Origin: Shouchella miscanthi
GTDB taxonomy: Bacteria > Bacillota > Bacilli > Bacillales > Bacillaceae_D
DNA length: 64,000 bases
NCBI RefSeq assembly: GCF_007725405.1
Contig: NZ_CP042163.1
Span: forward strand, 4,154,001-4,218,000
Direction: 5' to 3'
In this document: positions 46,937 through 55,650 of the stretch, piece after piece
Layout: each line of letters starts with the position of its first letter
Position numbering within the stretch: the first letter of the stretch is position 1
The notes under the pieces: generated by a model
The model's database searches: none
The model's input: only the letters and a program-made list of their open reading frames with translations
What the model was told of the DNA's origin: nothing
Made by a program: the position numbers and the translations under genes

Positions 46937-47497
46937 TTGTCAGTGGTTGACGGTCTTTTCTTTTTTTTGACGGTAATGTGGGTGTCTGAATTTCTTTTTT
47001 TTCGAGGAAAATCAAAGCAAGAGCCTGGTGATTTGAAGGAAAACAAAAGCTTTCATTCGATCTTGGCGTGCACGGTTCTTAGTATTACGAGCTGTGTTCT
47101 TTTACATCAAATCGGTTGGACCCTGTTCGATCTTTCGATTCTTTCAAGCTTAGGCGTCGTTCTATATAGCCTTGGTATCGGCTTGCGGTATTGGTCCATG
47201 TTTGTCTTAAGGGATCACTTTTCAAGACATGTTCATGTAACAGCAACAATGGAATTAGTTAGCCATGGTCCTTACCGTCTTATGCGCCATCCGCTATACA
47301 CAGGCTTATTTCTTTGCGTTCTAGGCATCTCCATTTATCTTGGGACGATCATTGGGATCCTCCTTTCCGTTGTCATTATGGCACATGTACTCAAAAAACG
47401 AATGGTAATAGAAGAAAAAATGCTTACAGCAACACTGCCCAAACAGTATGAGGAATGGAAACAAAAACGCTGGATTTTGCTTCCTTGGGTCTATTAA
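46937..47497 (+). CDS. Isoprenylcysteine carboxyl methyltransferase-like membrane protein
   Basis: 186 residues from a TTG at 46937, which has GGGAGGTGA seven bases upstream; a longer frame from 46877 lacks a ribosome site. Five or so hydrophobic segments lead to the family core LVSHGPYRLMRHPLYTGLF, the S-adenosylmethionine-binding part of ICMT/NnrU-like proteins. The C-terminus EEKMLTATLPKQYEEWKQKR is also typical. Only 20 bases separate it from a carotenoid-desaturase-type gene. In several Bacillaceae such proteins sit beside crt genes and may modify a carotenoid end group; that role is inferred. Confidence 0.78.
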   Translation: MSVVDGLFFFLTVMWVSEFLFFRGKSKQEPGDLKENKSFHSILACTVLSITSCVLLHQIGWTLFDLSILSSLGVVLYSLGIGLRYWSMFVLRDHFSRHVHVTATMELVSHGPYRLMRHPLYTGLFLCVLGISIYLGTIIGILLSVVIMAHVLKKRMVIEEKMLTATLPKQYEEWKQKRWILLPWVY

Positions 47498-47517
47498 TAG
47501 AAAAAGGTGTGTGAGAT

Positions 47518-49029
47518 ATGACGAAAAAACGAATTGTGATCGTAGGCGGTGGCTTAGGAGGGTTATCGGCGGCAATTAGTTTAGCTTCACAAGGACACGA
47601 TGTAACAGTGCTTGAAAAGAATGAACGTATAGGCGGCAAATGTAATATTCGCAGCGGTGAGGGCTATCAGTTTGACACTGGTCCATCAATCTTAACGATG
47701 CCTTGGGTGTTAGAAGCATTATTTAACCGAGCGGGACGTGATGTTCATGACTATATGGAGATTGAACGAGTTGAACCTCAATGGCGTACCTTTTTTGAAG
47801 ATGGTGTATCCATTGATTTAAAAGGCGACTTACCCGACATGCTAGATGAAATAAAAAAAGTTGCACCTGATGATGCCGCCCCTTTTATGAATTACTTAAA
47901 CTACAGTGCACAAATGTATGAGCTGTGCATGAAAAGCTTTTACAACAAAAGCATCTCAGGTCTAAGTGAACTTCGTAAACTTCATTCATTACGAGAGCTT
48001 ATGGCATTTGATCCGATGAAGACGTTAAACGAAGGCACCGAACGTTATATTAAAGACCCACATATTAAACAGTTTATTAATTTTCTCGTCATGTACGTTG
48101 GCTCGTCTCCTTACCAAGCTCCAGCTGTATTGTCTCAGCTTGCTTATGTTCAGTTCGGTCTTGGTAATTTCTACGTAAAGGGTGGCATGTACAACATTGT
48201 ACGTGGAATGGAGCAATTGCTAACAGAACTAAACGTAACGATTCGTACAGAAACCCCCGTAAAAGGAATTATTCAAGTCGATTCCGTTGCAAAAGGGGTG
48301 CGCTTAGAGTGTGGGGAAGAAGTACATGCCGACATCGTCGTGTCAAATCTCGAAGCGATTCCAACCTATCGTCAATTGTTAAAGGAGCATCCACAACATA
48401 AGACACAGGCAAAGAAGCTAGAAAAGTTCGAACCTAGTGTGTCTGGACTTGTTCTCTTGCTCGGGCTAAGACGAGAATACCCACAACTCGCCCATCATAA
48501 TTTTTTCTTTTCAAAAGATCCAGAAGAAGAATTCAAACAAATTTTTGAAGAAAAACGCCCAGCTGACGATCCCACTGTTTATATTGGCATTTCGTCTAAA
48601 TCAGATCCTAGTCAAGCGCCAGAAGGGAAAGAGAATCATTTTGTTCTGACTCATGTGCCACCACTTAAAGAAGGCGAGACATGGGAAAAATATAAAACGA
48701 GCTATCGAGAAACGGTTATTAGCAAATTAGAGCGGAATGGACTAACCACTATAAGAGAGGATATTGAGTTTGAAATGACCTTTACACCAGATGATCTACA
48801 GTCTCTGTACGGGGCTAATGGAGGATCCATTTACGGTGTCGTTGCAGATAAAAAGAAAAATGGCGGGTTTAAAATTCCTAGCAAAAGTGAGCTCATTTCT
48901 CAACTCTATTTTGTCGGTGGTTCCACCCATCCAGGCGGAGGTGTCCCAATGGTTACCCTCTCAGGTCAGCTTACGGCAGACTTAATTGCAGAAGAGCTAA
49001 CCATTCAGCAAAAAACAGCTGTGCGATGA
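47518..49029 (+). CDS. Phytoene desaturase (CrtI/CrtN)-family oxidoreductase
   Basis: 503 residues. The FAD-binding dinucleotide motif is IVGGGLGGLSAAISLASQGH (about residues 7-26), followed by EKNERIGGKCNIRS. The substrate-domain segment is FDTGPSILTMPWVLEALF. At the C-terminus LYFVGGSTHPGGGVPMVTLS is the carotenoid-desaturase signature. It acts on a C30 or C40 polyene at the membrane; desaturase and aldehyde- or acid-forming members (CrtN, CrtP/CrtNb) cannot be told apart by eye. Likely in one transcript with the methyltransferase. The ribosome site AAGGTGTG is fair. Confidence 0.85.
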   Translation: MTKKRIVIVGGGLGGLSAAISLASQGHDVTVLEKNERIGGKCNIRSGEGYQFDTGPSILTMPWVLEALFNRAGRDVHDYMEIERVEPQWRTFFEDGVSIDLKGDLPDMLDEIKKVAPDDAAPFMNYLNYSAQMYELCMKSFYNKSISGLSELRKLHSLRELMAFDPMKTLNEGTERYIKDPHIKQFINFLVMYVGSSPYQAPAVLSQLAYVQFGLGNFYVKGGMYNIVRGMEQLLTELNVTIRTETPVKGIIQVDSVAKGVRLECGEEVHADIVVSNLEAIPTYRQLLKEHPQHKTQAKKLEKFEPSVSGLVLLLGLRREYPQLAHHNFFFSKDPEEEFKQIFEEKRPADDPTVYIGISSKSDPSQAPEGKENHFVLTHVPPLKEGETWEKYKTSYRETVISKLERNGLTTIREDIEFEMTFTPDDLQSLYGANGGSIYGVVADKKKNGGFKIPSKSELISQLYFVGGSTHPGGGVPMVTLSGQLTADLIAEELTIQQKTAVR

Positions 49030-49067
49030 CAAAGTAAAAAGGCTATTTGCAAGTAAAAGCTGCAATG

Positions 49068-49230
49068 AGAGGCTGGGACAAAAGGTTCTTAGTCGATGAA
49101 AAAGCCGAACTATTGTCTGAAATGCCCTAAAGGCATGCAGTTATAGTTCGGCTTTATGTTTTAAGATAAGTTAATATACATATCTTTATTCGGCAATAGA
49201 TAGGCTTAAGTTAGTTATGTCCCAGCCTCT
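49068..49230. repeat. MITE-like palindromic intergenic element
   Basis: AGAGGCTGGGACA (49068-49080) is perfectly inverted as TGTCCCAGCCTCT (49218-49230). Inside, AAAGCCGAACTAT (49101-49113) is inverted as ATAGTTCGGCTTT (49143-49155), with a small ATGCC/GGCAT hairpin at the tip. The ends GAGGCTGGGACA resemble short palindromic elements scattered in many Firmicutes genomes. It could also end transcription between the crt-type gene and the convergent YdcF-like gene. No coding capacity. Confidence 0.75.
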
Positions 49231-49238
49231 TTCCTTTT

Positions 49239-50285
49239 TTATTGATAATCAATAAACAAATAACTAAAAACAGAGAGACATAGAGATAGAAGGAGAATAC
49301 TAGCAATAACGATCATATGTCGTTTTCGCTGGAGTGCTACAATCGCAATATATTCTCGCACCATCGCATTTGGCCAGTAATAAAGAGCTGTTTTACTACC
49401 AATTCCTTGACTCTTTAAGCCTGCTTTTCTCGCATACAGACCTGCTCGAAAGAGATGGAAGTTATTCGTGGTAAATATGCTTTCGTAGTTGCCGTCAGGT
49501 CGTAGCTGATCCATCAATGCTTTTGAAAATGCCATATTTTGATACGTATTCAGTGATTGCTTTTCTTGAAGCGTATCCTCGGCAGGAATACCATGTTGTA
49601 TCGCATATTCTTCCATTGCTTCAGCTTCAGATCGATTCTCATCTGATCCTTGTCCACCTGAAAAAATAATCTTAGGCGGGGTCGTTACCTTCTTCTGTTT
49701 ATAATAAAAGCCCATCGCTTTGTTGATTCTACTTGCCAATAGTGGTGGTACATCATCGTTTATTAATCCACTCCCCAATACGATAATAAAATCTTGGTTA
49801 TGTTTTGGTCGATTAAATTGATACAAAACGTAAGCCGTAAAAAAGTTCAAGAGATGAATAAAAAAATAAAAAGCTATGATATAAACACTACTAAACAAAG
49901 GTCGAAAATGAACAGAAACGTATTGAGAAAGATCCAGTCCATTTAGAAGAAACAAAAGAATGAATCCAAGACCAGTGAGCATTGTTAGTGAATTAGCAAG
50001 CTTCTTCCCCTCTCGCTGCATAAGTAGCTTAGCATTATATAAAAGACCTCCCACCAAAGCGACACTACCAAAAGGAATCAAAATGACTAGCGCAACAACC
50101 GGGAATAAAATGAGATACTCTGAATACGGATAGTCCGTCCGCAATACTAGCACGAAGCAAAACAATAAAAAAGAAACAATACACGCATTAAACAAGAAAC
50201 CATTGATCATTCTTCTAGGGTCTCTTCTATATGAAAACAAAAACAGAAGAAACATAATGGCTGAAAACCCGCCTATCCAGAGCAT
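49239..50285 (-). CDS. YdcF/ElyC/SanA (DUF218) family membrane protein
   Basis: 348 residues from ATG 50285, preceded by AGGAGGGG. Five N-terminal membrane helices are followed by the DUF218 domain. That domain shows FIIVLGSGLINDDVPPLLAS, PKIIFSGGQGSDENRSEAEA and SIFTTNNFHLFRAGLYARKA, the conserved Ser/Asp/His-lined pocket. A last membrane helix ends the protein. Relatives such as ElyC and SanA affect envelope polysaccharide synthesis; the reaction is unknown. It follows a homocysteine methyltransferase gene with a 47-base gap. Confidence 0.85.
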   Translation of the reverse strand: MLWIGGFSAIMFLLFLFSYRRDPRRMINGFLFNACIVSFLLFCFVLVLRTDYPYSEYLILFPVVALVILIPFGSVALVGGLLYNAKLLMQREGKKLANSLTMLTGLGFILLFLLNGLDLSQYVSVHFRPLFSSVYIIAFYFFIHLLNFFTAYVLYQFNRPKHNQDFIIVLGSGLINDDVPPLLASRINKAMGFYYKQKKVTTPPKIIFSGGQGSDENRSEAEAMEEYAIQHGIPAEDTLQEKQSLNTYQNMAFSKALMDQLRPDGNYESIFTTNNFHLFRAGLYARKAGLKSQGIGSKTALYYWPNAMVREYIAIVALQRKRHMIVIASILLLSLCLSVFSYLFIDYQ

Positions 50286-50332
50286 ATAAGCACCCCTCCT
50301 ACTCGGTTTAATACGTACCTTAGCGATCATAC

Positions 50333-51271
50333 TTATTTATGACGCGCCCAATCGGCAATTGCCTCAATATCTTCAGGCTTTGTCCTACAACAACCACCTA
50401 TTATCCTAGCTCCTGCTTCATACCAGCTTTTCGCACTAGTAGAAAATGGTTGACTAGAGAGGACTTCGTTCCATTGCTTACTCGATGCATCATAGGCTTC
50501 ACCTGAATTCGGATAAACGATGATTGGTTTAGCCGTTTTACTCTTTATTTCTTTAATCAGTGAATGAATAAAAGTCGGCGCAGAACAGTTTATACCAATT
50601 GCTGCTACTTGCTCCTCCTTTGCTAGCCACCTTGCACAATCTGCCATTTTTTCTCCACTACTAATATGAACTCCGTCTTGTGCACTAAAACTAACCCACG
50701 TATAAATGTGAGGAAATTCCTTTAATACCCTTATTAGAGCCTTCGCTTCTTTCAGACATGGAATCGTCTCACAAGCTAAAATTTCAGCACCAGCTTCAAT
50801 GAACAGACGAATCCGCTCTCTGTGAAACGAAACGAATTGATCTTCGCTTACTTGATAATCACCTCGATATTCAGAGCCATCTGCTAAAAACGCACCGTAA
50901 GGACCTACTGATGCAGCCACTATAGGTTTAGGTCTTCCATATCGATTCTCTTCATCGCTCCAAAAGTCATCACGGGCTTTAACCGCAATGTGAACAGATT
51001 CTTTAAGTAAACGAATTGCCTCAACTTCACTTAAGCCCCTATCCTTATATCCCTCTACTGTAGCTTGATAGCTAGCGGTAATGGCACAATCTGCACCCGC
51101 AGCAAAATAATTTGTATGTATTTGCTTAATTAAAGTAGGCTCCTCCATTAACACTTTTGCGGACCATAATGGATCGTTTAAATGACACCCGTGGGTTTCA
51201 AGTTCCGTCGCCAAAGCACCATCTAAAATCATCATTGGAAAGTGAGTTAGAATTTTTTCGATTGGATTCAT
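50333..51271 (-). CDS. mmuM: Homocysteine S-methyltransferase
   Basis: 312 residues. Uses S-methylmethionine (or SAM) to methylate homocysteine to methionine. The N-terminus MILDGALATELETHGCHLND is typical. Zinc ligands are the Cys of IGINCSAP (about residue 227) and the CysCys pair of GGCCRTKPEDI near the end. Other blocks are AGADCAITASYQATVEGYKD and ACETIPCLKEAKAL. Length is usual. GAAGGA precedes the ATG. No S-box riboswitch was recognised upstream. Confidence 0.92.
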   Translation of the reverse strand: MNPIEKILTHFPMMILDGALATELETHGCHLNDPLWSAKVLMEEPTLIKQIHTNYFAAGADCAITASYQATVEGYKDRGLSEVEAIRLLKESVHIAVKARDDFWSDEENRYGRPKPIVAASVGPYGAFLADGSEYRGDYQVSEDQFVSFHRERIRLFIEAGAEILACETIPCLKEAKALIRVLKEFPHIYTWVSFSAQDGVHISSGEKMADCARWLAKEEQVAAIGINCSAPTFIHSLIKEIKSKTAKPIIVYPNSGEAYDASSKQWNEVLSSQPFSTSAKSWYEAGARIIGGCCRTKPEDIEAIADWARHK

Positions 51272-51388
51272 GTGATATCCTTCCTCTCTTATTCGATTGT
51301 TCTTGGCACTACGTATGTTTCTTTAACTGGTTGTTGAACTATCTTAGTCCGAGTGTAAAGTTTTACATTTCAAATGATTGTAGATCAT

Positions 51389-51538
51389 TTACAAGCATGA
51401 TGTCTGTATTGAAGAAAAGCAGATAGAAAAAAGTATACCATTAATCAAAATGTTCCTCATTTTGTTTTTAGCAGCTTCAGGTAATTCTTCCACAGTCTCC
51501 ACCTGTAGCACAAAGTGGTTCTCATAGTTTGAAAAATC
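51389..51538 (-). pseudogene. C-terminal remnant of an unidentified gene
   Basis: The roughly 490-base gap ahead of the amylase gene contains a reverse frame without a start codon. It runs from just after a TAG to TAA at 51389 and reads NYENHFVLQVETVEELPEAA followed by KNKMRNILING. The quality of this sequence, with alternating polar and hydrophobic residues and no ribosome site, suggests a decayed gene end. The rest of the gap (51539-51731) shows nothing I can identify. Confidence 0.35.
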
Positions 51539-51731
51539 CTATCAACGATTAGTGTAATTGAAAACCATTCAGCGCAAACGTTTGCTCTAGATTGATCAAC
51601 CAGTGCTACATAAATGGTATTAAACGTATTTTTAGTCCTAATGACCTATTTACGAACACAGTGTCCATAAGATATTAATAAATGAACAGCATATCTTCAC
51701 CAATTTAAGGGCAATGCTTTTGGTTTTTTAC

Positions 51732-51770
51732 AAACAACCCCGTCTTTTATTCTAAAAGGCGGGGTTGTTT
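51732..51770. terminator. Hairpin just upstream of the CGTase gene
   Basis: AAACAACCCC and GGGGTTGTTT form a ten-base stem extended by CTTTT/AAAAG, with U runs after it. It lies 45 bases before the CGTase start codon. It may be an orphan terminator of a lost upstream gene or an attenuator in the CGTase leader. Confidence 0.75.
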
Positions 51771-51815
51771 TATTTTATATACGTTTTATCACAATTTGTT
51801 GAAGGAGGAATAGAG

Positions 51816-53927
51816 TTGAACTGTTTAAAAGGTTTTTTGAAAACGATTTCATTATGCTTTATCTTTTTCTTACTTCTTTCTTTACCTACTGTTGCGGAGG
51901 CTGACGTAACAAACAAAGTCAATTACTCAAAAGATGTAATTTACCAGATTGTTACCGATCGATTCTCTGACGGGAATCCTGGCAACAACCCTTCAGGCGC
52001 TATCTATAGTCAGAACTGTATAGATCTCCATAAGTATTGTGGTGGGGACTGGCAAGGGATTATAGACAAAATCAATGACGGTTACTTAACTGATTTAGGC
52101 ATTACGGCACTATGGATCTCTCAGCCGGTCGAAAATGTTTACGCCTTACACCCAAGCGGCTATACCTCCTACCATGGATATTGGGCTCGAGATTACAAAA
52201 AGACAAACCCTTACTATGGGAATTTCGATGACTTTGATCGTTTAATGAGTACCGCACATAACAATGGGATAAAGGTAATCATGGATTTCACGCCAAATCA
52301 TTCATCACCTGCACTTGAAACAAACCCTAACTATGTTGAAAATGGTGCGATATATGATAATGGCGCATTATTAGGCAACTATTCAAATGATCAACAAAAC
52401 CTCTTTCACCACAATGGCGGAACAGATTTCTCTTCATATGAAGATAGCATCTACAGAAACTTATATGATTTGGCAGACTATGATTTAAACAACACAGTCA
52501 TGGATCAGTATTTAAAGGAGTCGATTAAGTTCTGGTTAGATAAAGGGATTGATGGTATTCGAGTGGATGCCGTTAAGCATATGTCAGAAGGGTGGCAAAC
52601 CTCTTTAATGAGCGAAATCTACTCGCATAAACCTGTTTTCACATTTGGAGAATGGTTTTTAGGATCAGGTGAAGTTGATCCCCAAAACCACCACTTCGCC
52701 AATGAAAGTGGTATGAGCTTATTGGATTTCCAATTTGGTCAAACCATTCGTAACGTCTTAAAAGATCGCACAAGCAACTGGTATGATTTTCATGACATGA
52801 TAAAAAGTACTGAAAAAGAGTATAACGAAGTCATTGATCAAGTAACCTTTATTGATAATCACGACATGAGTCGTTTTTCGGTAGGATCATCTTCAAACCG
52901 TCAGACAGATATGGCGCTTGCTGTCTTGCTTACTTCCCGTGGTGTACCGACGATTTACTACGGCACAGAGCAGTATGTAACAGGTGGCAACGACCCTGAA
53001 AATCGCAAACCATTGAAAACATTTGATCGGTCTACCAACTCCTATCAAATCATCAGTAAACTTGCTTCACTACGCCAAACAAATTCCGCCTTAGGCTATG
53101 GCACTACAACTGAACGTTGGCTGAACGAAGACATTTATATTTATGAAAGAAAGTTTGGCAATAGTATTGTATTAACTGCTGTCAATAGCAGTAATAGCAA
53201 CCAGACGATCACTAATTTAAACACCTCTTTACCTCAAGGGAACTATACAGATGAACTACAGCAACGTTTAGATGGAAACACGATTACTGTTAACGCCAAT
53301 GGCGCCGTAAATTCCTTTCCATTACGAGCAAATAGCGTAGCGGTTTGGCAAGTAAGCAACCCCTCTATGTCTCCTCTAATCGGCCAAGTGGGTCCTATGA
53401 TGGGTAAGGCCGGGAATACCATAACAGTAAGCGGTGAAGGATTTGGTGATGAGAGAGGAAGCGTTCTCTTTGATTCAACCTCTTCTGAAATTATTTCTTG
53501 GTCAAATACAGAAATAAGCGTAAAGGTGCCTAATGTAGCAGGCGGTTATTATGATCTATCCGTCGTAACTGCAGCAAACATAAAAAGCCCTACTTACAAA
53601 GAGTTTGAAGTATTGTCAGGCAATCAAGTCAGTGTCCGCTTTGGTGTTAACAATGCCACAACGAGCCCAGGAACCAATTTATATATCGTTGGGAATGTGA
53701 GCGAGCTGGGGAATTGGGATGCTGATAAAGCAATTGGACCTATGTTTAACCAAGTGATGTACCAATACCCAACGTGGTACTATGATATCAGCGTTCCTGC
53801 CGGAAAAAACCTTGAATACAAATACATTAAAAAAGATCAGAACGGTAACGTTGTCTGGCAAAGTGGCAATAATCGAACCTATACGTCACCTACTACCGGA
53901 ACAGACACGGTCATGATTAATTGGTAA
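51816..53927 (+). CDS. cgt: Cyclodextrin glucanotransferase (GH13 with IPT/TIG and CBM20)
   Basis: 703 residues from a TTG behind GAAGGAGG, with a signal peptide ending near TVAEA. Catalytic residues are Asp251 (GIRVDAVKH), Glu279 (GEWFLG) and Asp350 (IDNHDMS). Their spacing of 28 and 71 is identical to Asp229/Glu257/Asp328 of the B. circulans enzyme, a constant offset of 22. Tyr in NLYDLADYD matches the central subsite Tyr195 of CGTases. Domains run catalytic A/B, C, an IPT/TIG domain ([20 protein letters not shown]) and CBM20 starch-binding ([14 protein letters not shown]). It turns starch into cyclodextrins outside the cell; ring-size preference is not readable. Confidence 0.92.
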   Translation: MNCLKGFLKTISLCFIFFLLLSLPTVAEADVTNKVNYSKDVIYQIVTDRFSDGNPGNNPSGAIYSQNCIDLHKYCGGDWQGIIDKINDGYLTDLGITALWISQPVENVYALHPSGYTSYHGYWARDYKKTNPYYGNFDDFDRLMSTAHNNGIKVIMDFTPNHSSPALETNPNYVENGAIYDNGALLGNYSNDQQNLFHHNGGTDFSSYEDSIYRNLYDLADYDLNNTVMDQYLKESIKFWLDKGIDGIRVDAVKHMSEGWQTSLMSEIYSHKPVFTFGEWFLGSGEVDPQNHHFANESGMSLLDFQFGQTIRNVLKDRTSNWYDFHDMIKSTEKEYNEVIDQVTFIDNHDMSRFSVGSSSNRQTDMALAVLLTSRGVPTIYYGTEQYVTGGNDPENRKPLKTFDRSTNSYQIISKLASLRQTNSALGYGTTTERWLNEDIYIYERKFGNSIVLTAVNSSNSNQTITNLNTSLPQGNYTDELQQRLDGNTITVNANGAVNSFPLRANSVAVWQVSNPSMSPLIGQVGPMMGKAGNTITVSGEGFGDERGSVLFDSTSSEIISWSNTEISVKVPNVAGGYYDLSVVTAANIKSPTYKEFEVLSGNQVSVRFGVNNATTSPGTNLYIVGNVSELGNWDADKAIGPMFNQVMYQYPTWYYDISVPAGKNLEYKYIKKDQNGNVVWQSGNNRTYTSPTTGTDTVMINW

Positions 53928-53941
53928 CGAAAGAGTAGATA

Positions 53942-53974
53942 CAACCCCATTTTCAATTGTAGAAAATGGGGTTG
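53942..53974 (+). terminator. Terminator of the CGTase gene
   Basis: CAACCCCATTTT and AAAATGGGGTTG form a twelve-base stem with a nine-base loop. It starts 15 bases after the stop. Confidence 0.85.
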
Positions 53975-54109
53975 ATTGATAGAGAAAATCCTATAATACT
54001 TTCCTTTCTAATCAAACCATTTTATTGAGTTGCGTAGATGTTGATAAAAAGTTCATTTAAAGATATTATAGATATATATAGTCTGTAAATTACGAATTAA
54101 GGAGGAGCA

Positions 54110-54607
54110 ATGAATAATTATAAGGTTCAATATGATCTGGTCCGTCGTTCAAGAGATTTATTATTTACCTATTGTGAATCAATGAAACCAAGCGATTACC
54201 TTAAAAAAGTTGAAAGACTAGGGGAGCATTCTATACCGAGTCTACATTGTCATGTCTCCGACGCTTATCGAATTTGGATTGGCAAACGTGCTTTAGGAAA
54301 ATCAGTGGAAAAAACCCCGCCTCAAAAGATTACATCTGTTGAACAGATGCGTAAAGTCTTTCATAAGACAGATGAAATCGTTTATGAATTTCTTGAGAAC
54401 TTTACAGCTGATTGGAATCAAGCGAGTCAAGATACGTGGAATAGTAATAGTGCAGAGCTCACCGAATTATGGTTGTTTACACATACTGTCACTCATGAAT
54501 TTCATCACAGAGGACAAATCGTTAAGATAGGTCAACAGCTTGGCTATAAGCCACCAAAGCTCATTTTGCCGAAACCAATTAAGAAGGAAAATTGGAATTT
54601 AGAATGA
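54110..54607 (+). CDS. DinB-family protein
   Basis: 165 residues forming a four-helix bundle. Metal-ligand histidines are seen in SIPSLHCHVSDAYRIW (about residue 48) and in HEFHHRGQIVKIGQQLGY near the end. The HxxxHRGQ ending is the DinB/YfiT signature. These are probably thiol-dependent metalloenzymes (bacillithiol transferase type) or damage-induced proteins; the activity is unknown. AAGGAGG precedes the ATG. It is the last ordinary gene before the A/T-rich island. Confidence 0.82.
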   Translation: MNNYKVQYDLVRRSRDLLFTYCESMKPSDYLKKVERLGEHSIPSLHCHVSDAYRIWIGKRALGKSVEKTPPQKITSVEQMRKVFHKTDEIVYEFLENFTADWNQASQDTWNSNSAELTELWLFTHTVTHEFHHRGQIVKIGQQLGYKPPKLILPKPIKKENWNLE

Positions 54608-54686
54608 AAATAATATTACGTTACAATGATATTAAAAACAACAGGATATAAGTTAAATTTTGTTGTTTCAGTTTGCAATAGAAAAA

Positions 54687-54715
54687 CAAAAAAGGCTGAA
54701 ATTCAACCTTTTTTG
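54687..54715. terminator. Terminator between dinB and the island
   Basis: CAAAAAAGGCTGA and TCAACCTTTTTTG pair over thirteen positions with one imperfect pair. The A/T runs allow use in both directions. Confidence 0.72.
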
Positions 54716-54789
54716 AATGTATTATCCTAAACATTAAGTTACTAAGACTTTATATTTTTTTAAGACTTCGATTTTCAAATGGCATAAAC

Positions 54790-55650
54790 CTAATCCATTT
54801 TAATTAATAAATCATTTTTAATAAATTGATAATAACTTAAATCTATAACTTGTAAAACTCTACCCAGCGAATTTAAATAAATATTAAAATTTTCTTTATC
54901 TAGAAAACTAATCCTTAAATAAAGACTTCGTATAAGAGATTTTATATTAGATTTTATAGTATACTGTTTTTCATAATCTAAGCTAGCATCTACTTCGCTT
55001 AAATCATTTAACCACGCATCAAAATCTTCAATCTTTAGTCGGTTCTTGAAAATTATCTTCACCAAAACATTGACTATTCTTTCATCTTCTTCGTCTTTTA
55101 AAATATATTCGTGTGTAGAAAATTTTATTGAAATAACATTCAAAACCTTTATCCGATCTTCTCTATTTAGATGATCGATCAACTGGTATAAGGTATCGGC
55201 AGTATGAGCAATACTATGTGCCCACCCCTTTCCACTGACGTGACCTCTGAGATCTATTTCTTTAGTCATATAATCAACAGTCTTATTAATGATAGCTCTC
55301 ACTTCTTCCGTGGAGAATATACTTTTCTTGTTATGTATATACATTATAGGGGCTAATAAAAGAACTGAAAATGACCTTTTAAAAATTGAATCAGTACCTT
55401 GTTCTCCAATTCGATAAAATAAAAATTCATTACATATTAACTTTTCTTTTAGATGTTTTATCTCTCGCTCCTTGAGAAAACCCTCTATTATCCAATATGA
55501 GAGTTGAGTATAAATAAGGTCATCTCTTAATTCACTATCTGTTGTACCTAATTGTTTTAATGACTCTTCTACCGTCTGTTGTAAATTTGTGTCTACATGT
55601 GGTTTAAAATTGTTTTCTTTTAGCTTCAGTAGATTGTCTTTCAATATCAC
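54790..55650 (-). CDS. DUF2785-containing helical protein
   Basis: 286 residues, GTG start eight bases after AAAGGAG. The diagnostic DUF2785 segment is DLRGHVSGKGWAHSIAHTAD (about residues 133-152). The protein is otherwise helical, in a HEAT-like pattern (EREIKHLKEKLICNEFLFYR). Function of the family is unknown. It overlaps the end of a broken E1/ThiF-like gene by 47 bases, so both belong to one operon. Codons are A/T-rich compared with the genes to the left. Confidence 0.75.
   Translation of the reverse strand: MILKDNLLKLKENNFKPHVDTNLQQTVEESLKQLGTTDSELRDDLIYTQLSYWIIEGFLKEREIKHLKEKLICNEFLFYRIGEQGTDSIFKRSFSVLLLAPIMYIHNKKSIFSTEEVRAIINKTVDYMTKEIDLRGHVSGKGWAHSIAHTADTLYQLIDHLNREDRIKVLNVISIKFSTHEYILKDEEDERIVNVLVKIIFKNRLKIEDFDAWLNDLSEVDASLDYEKQYTIKSNIKSLIRSLYLRISFLDKENFNIYLNSLGRVLQVIDLSYYQFIKNDLLIKMD

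Noticed and set aside
51272-51400. S-box (SAM) riboswitch ahead of mmuM
   Set aside because: The conserved S-box core and terminator/antiterminator layout were not found on the reverse strand.
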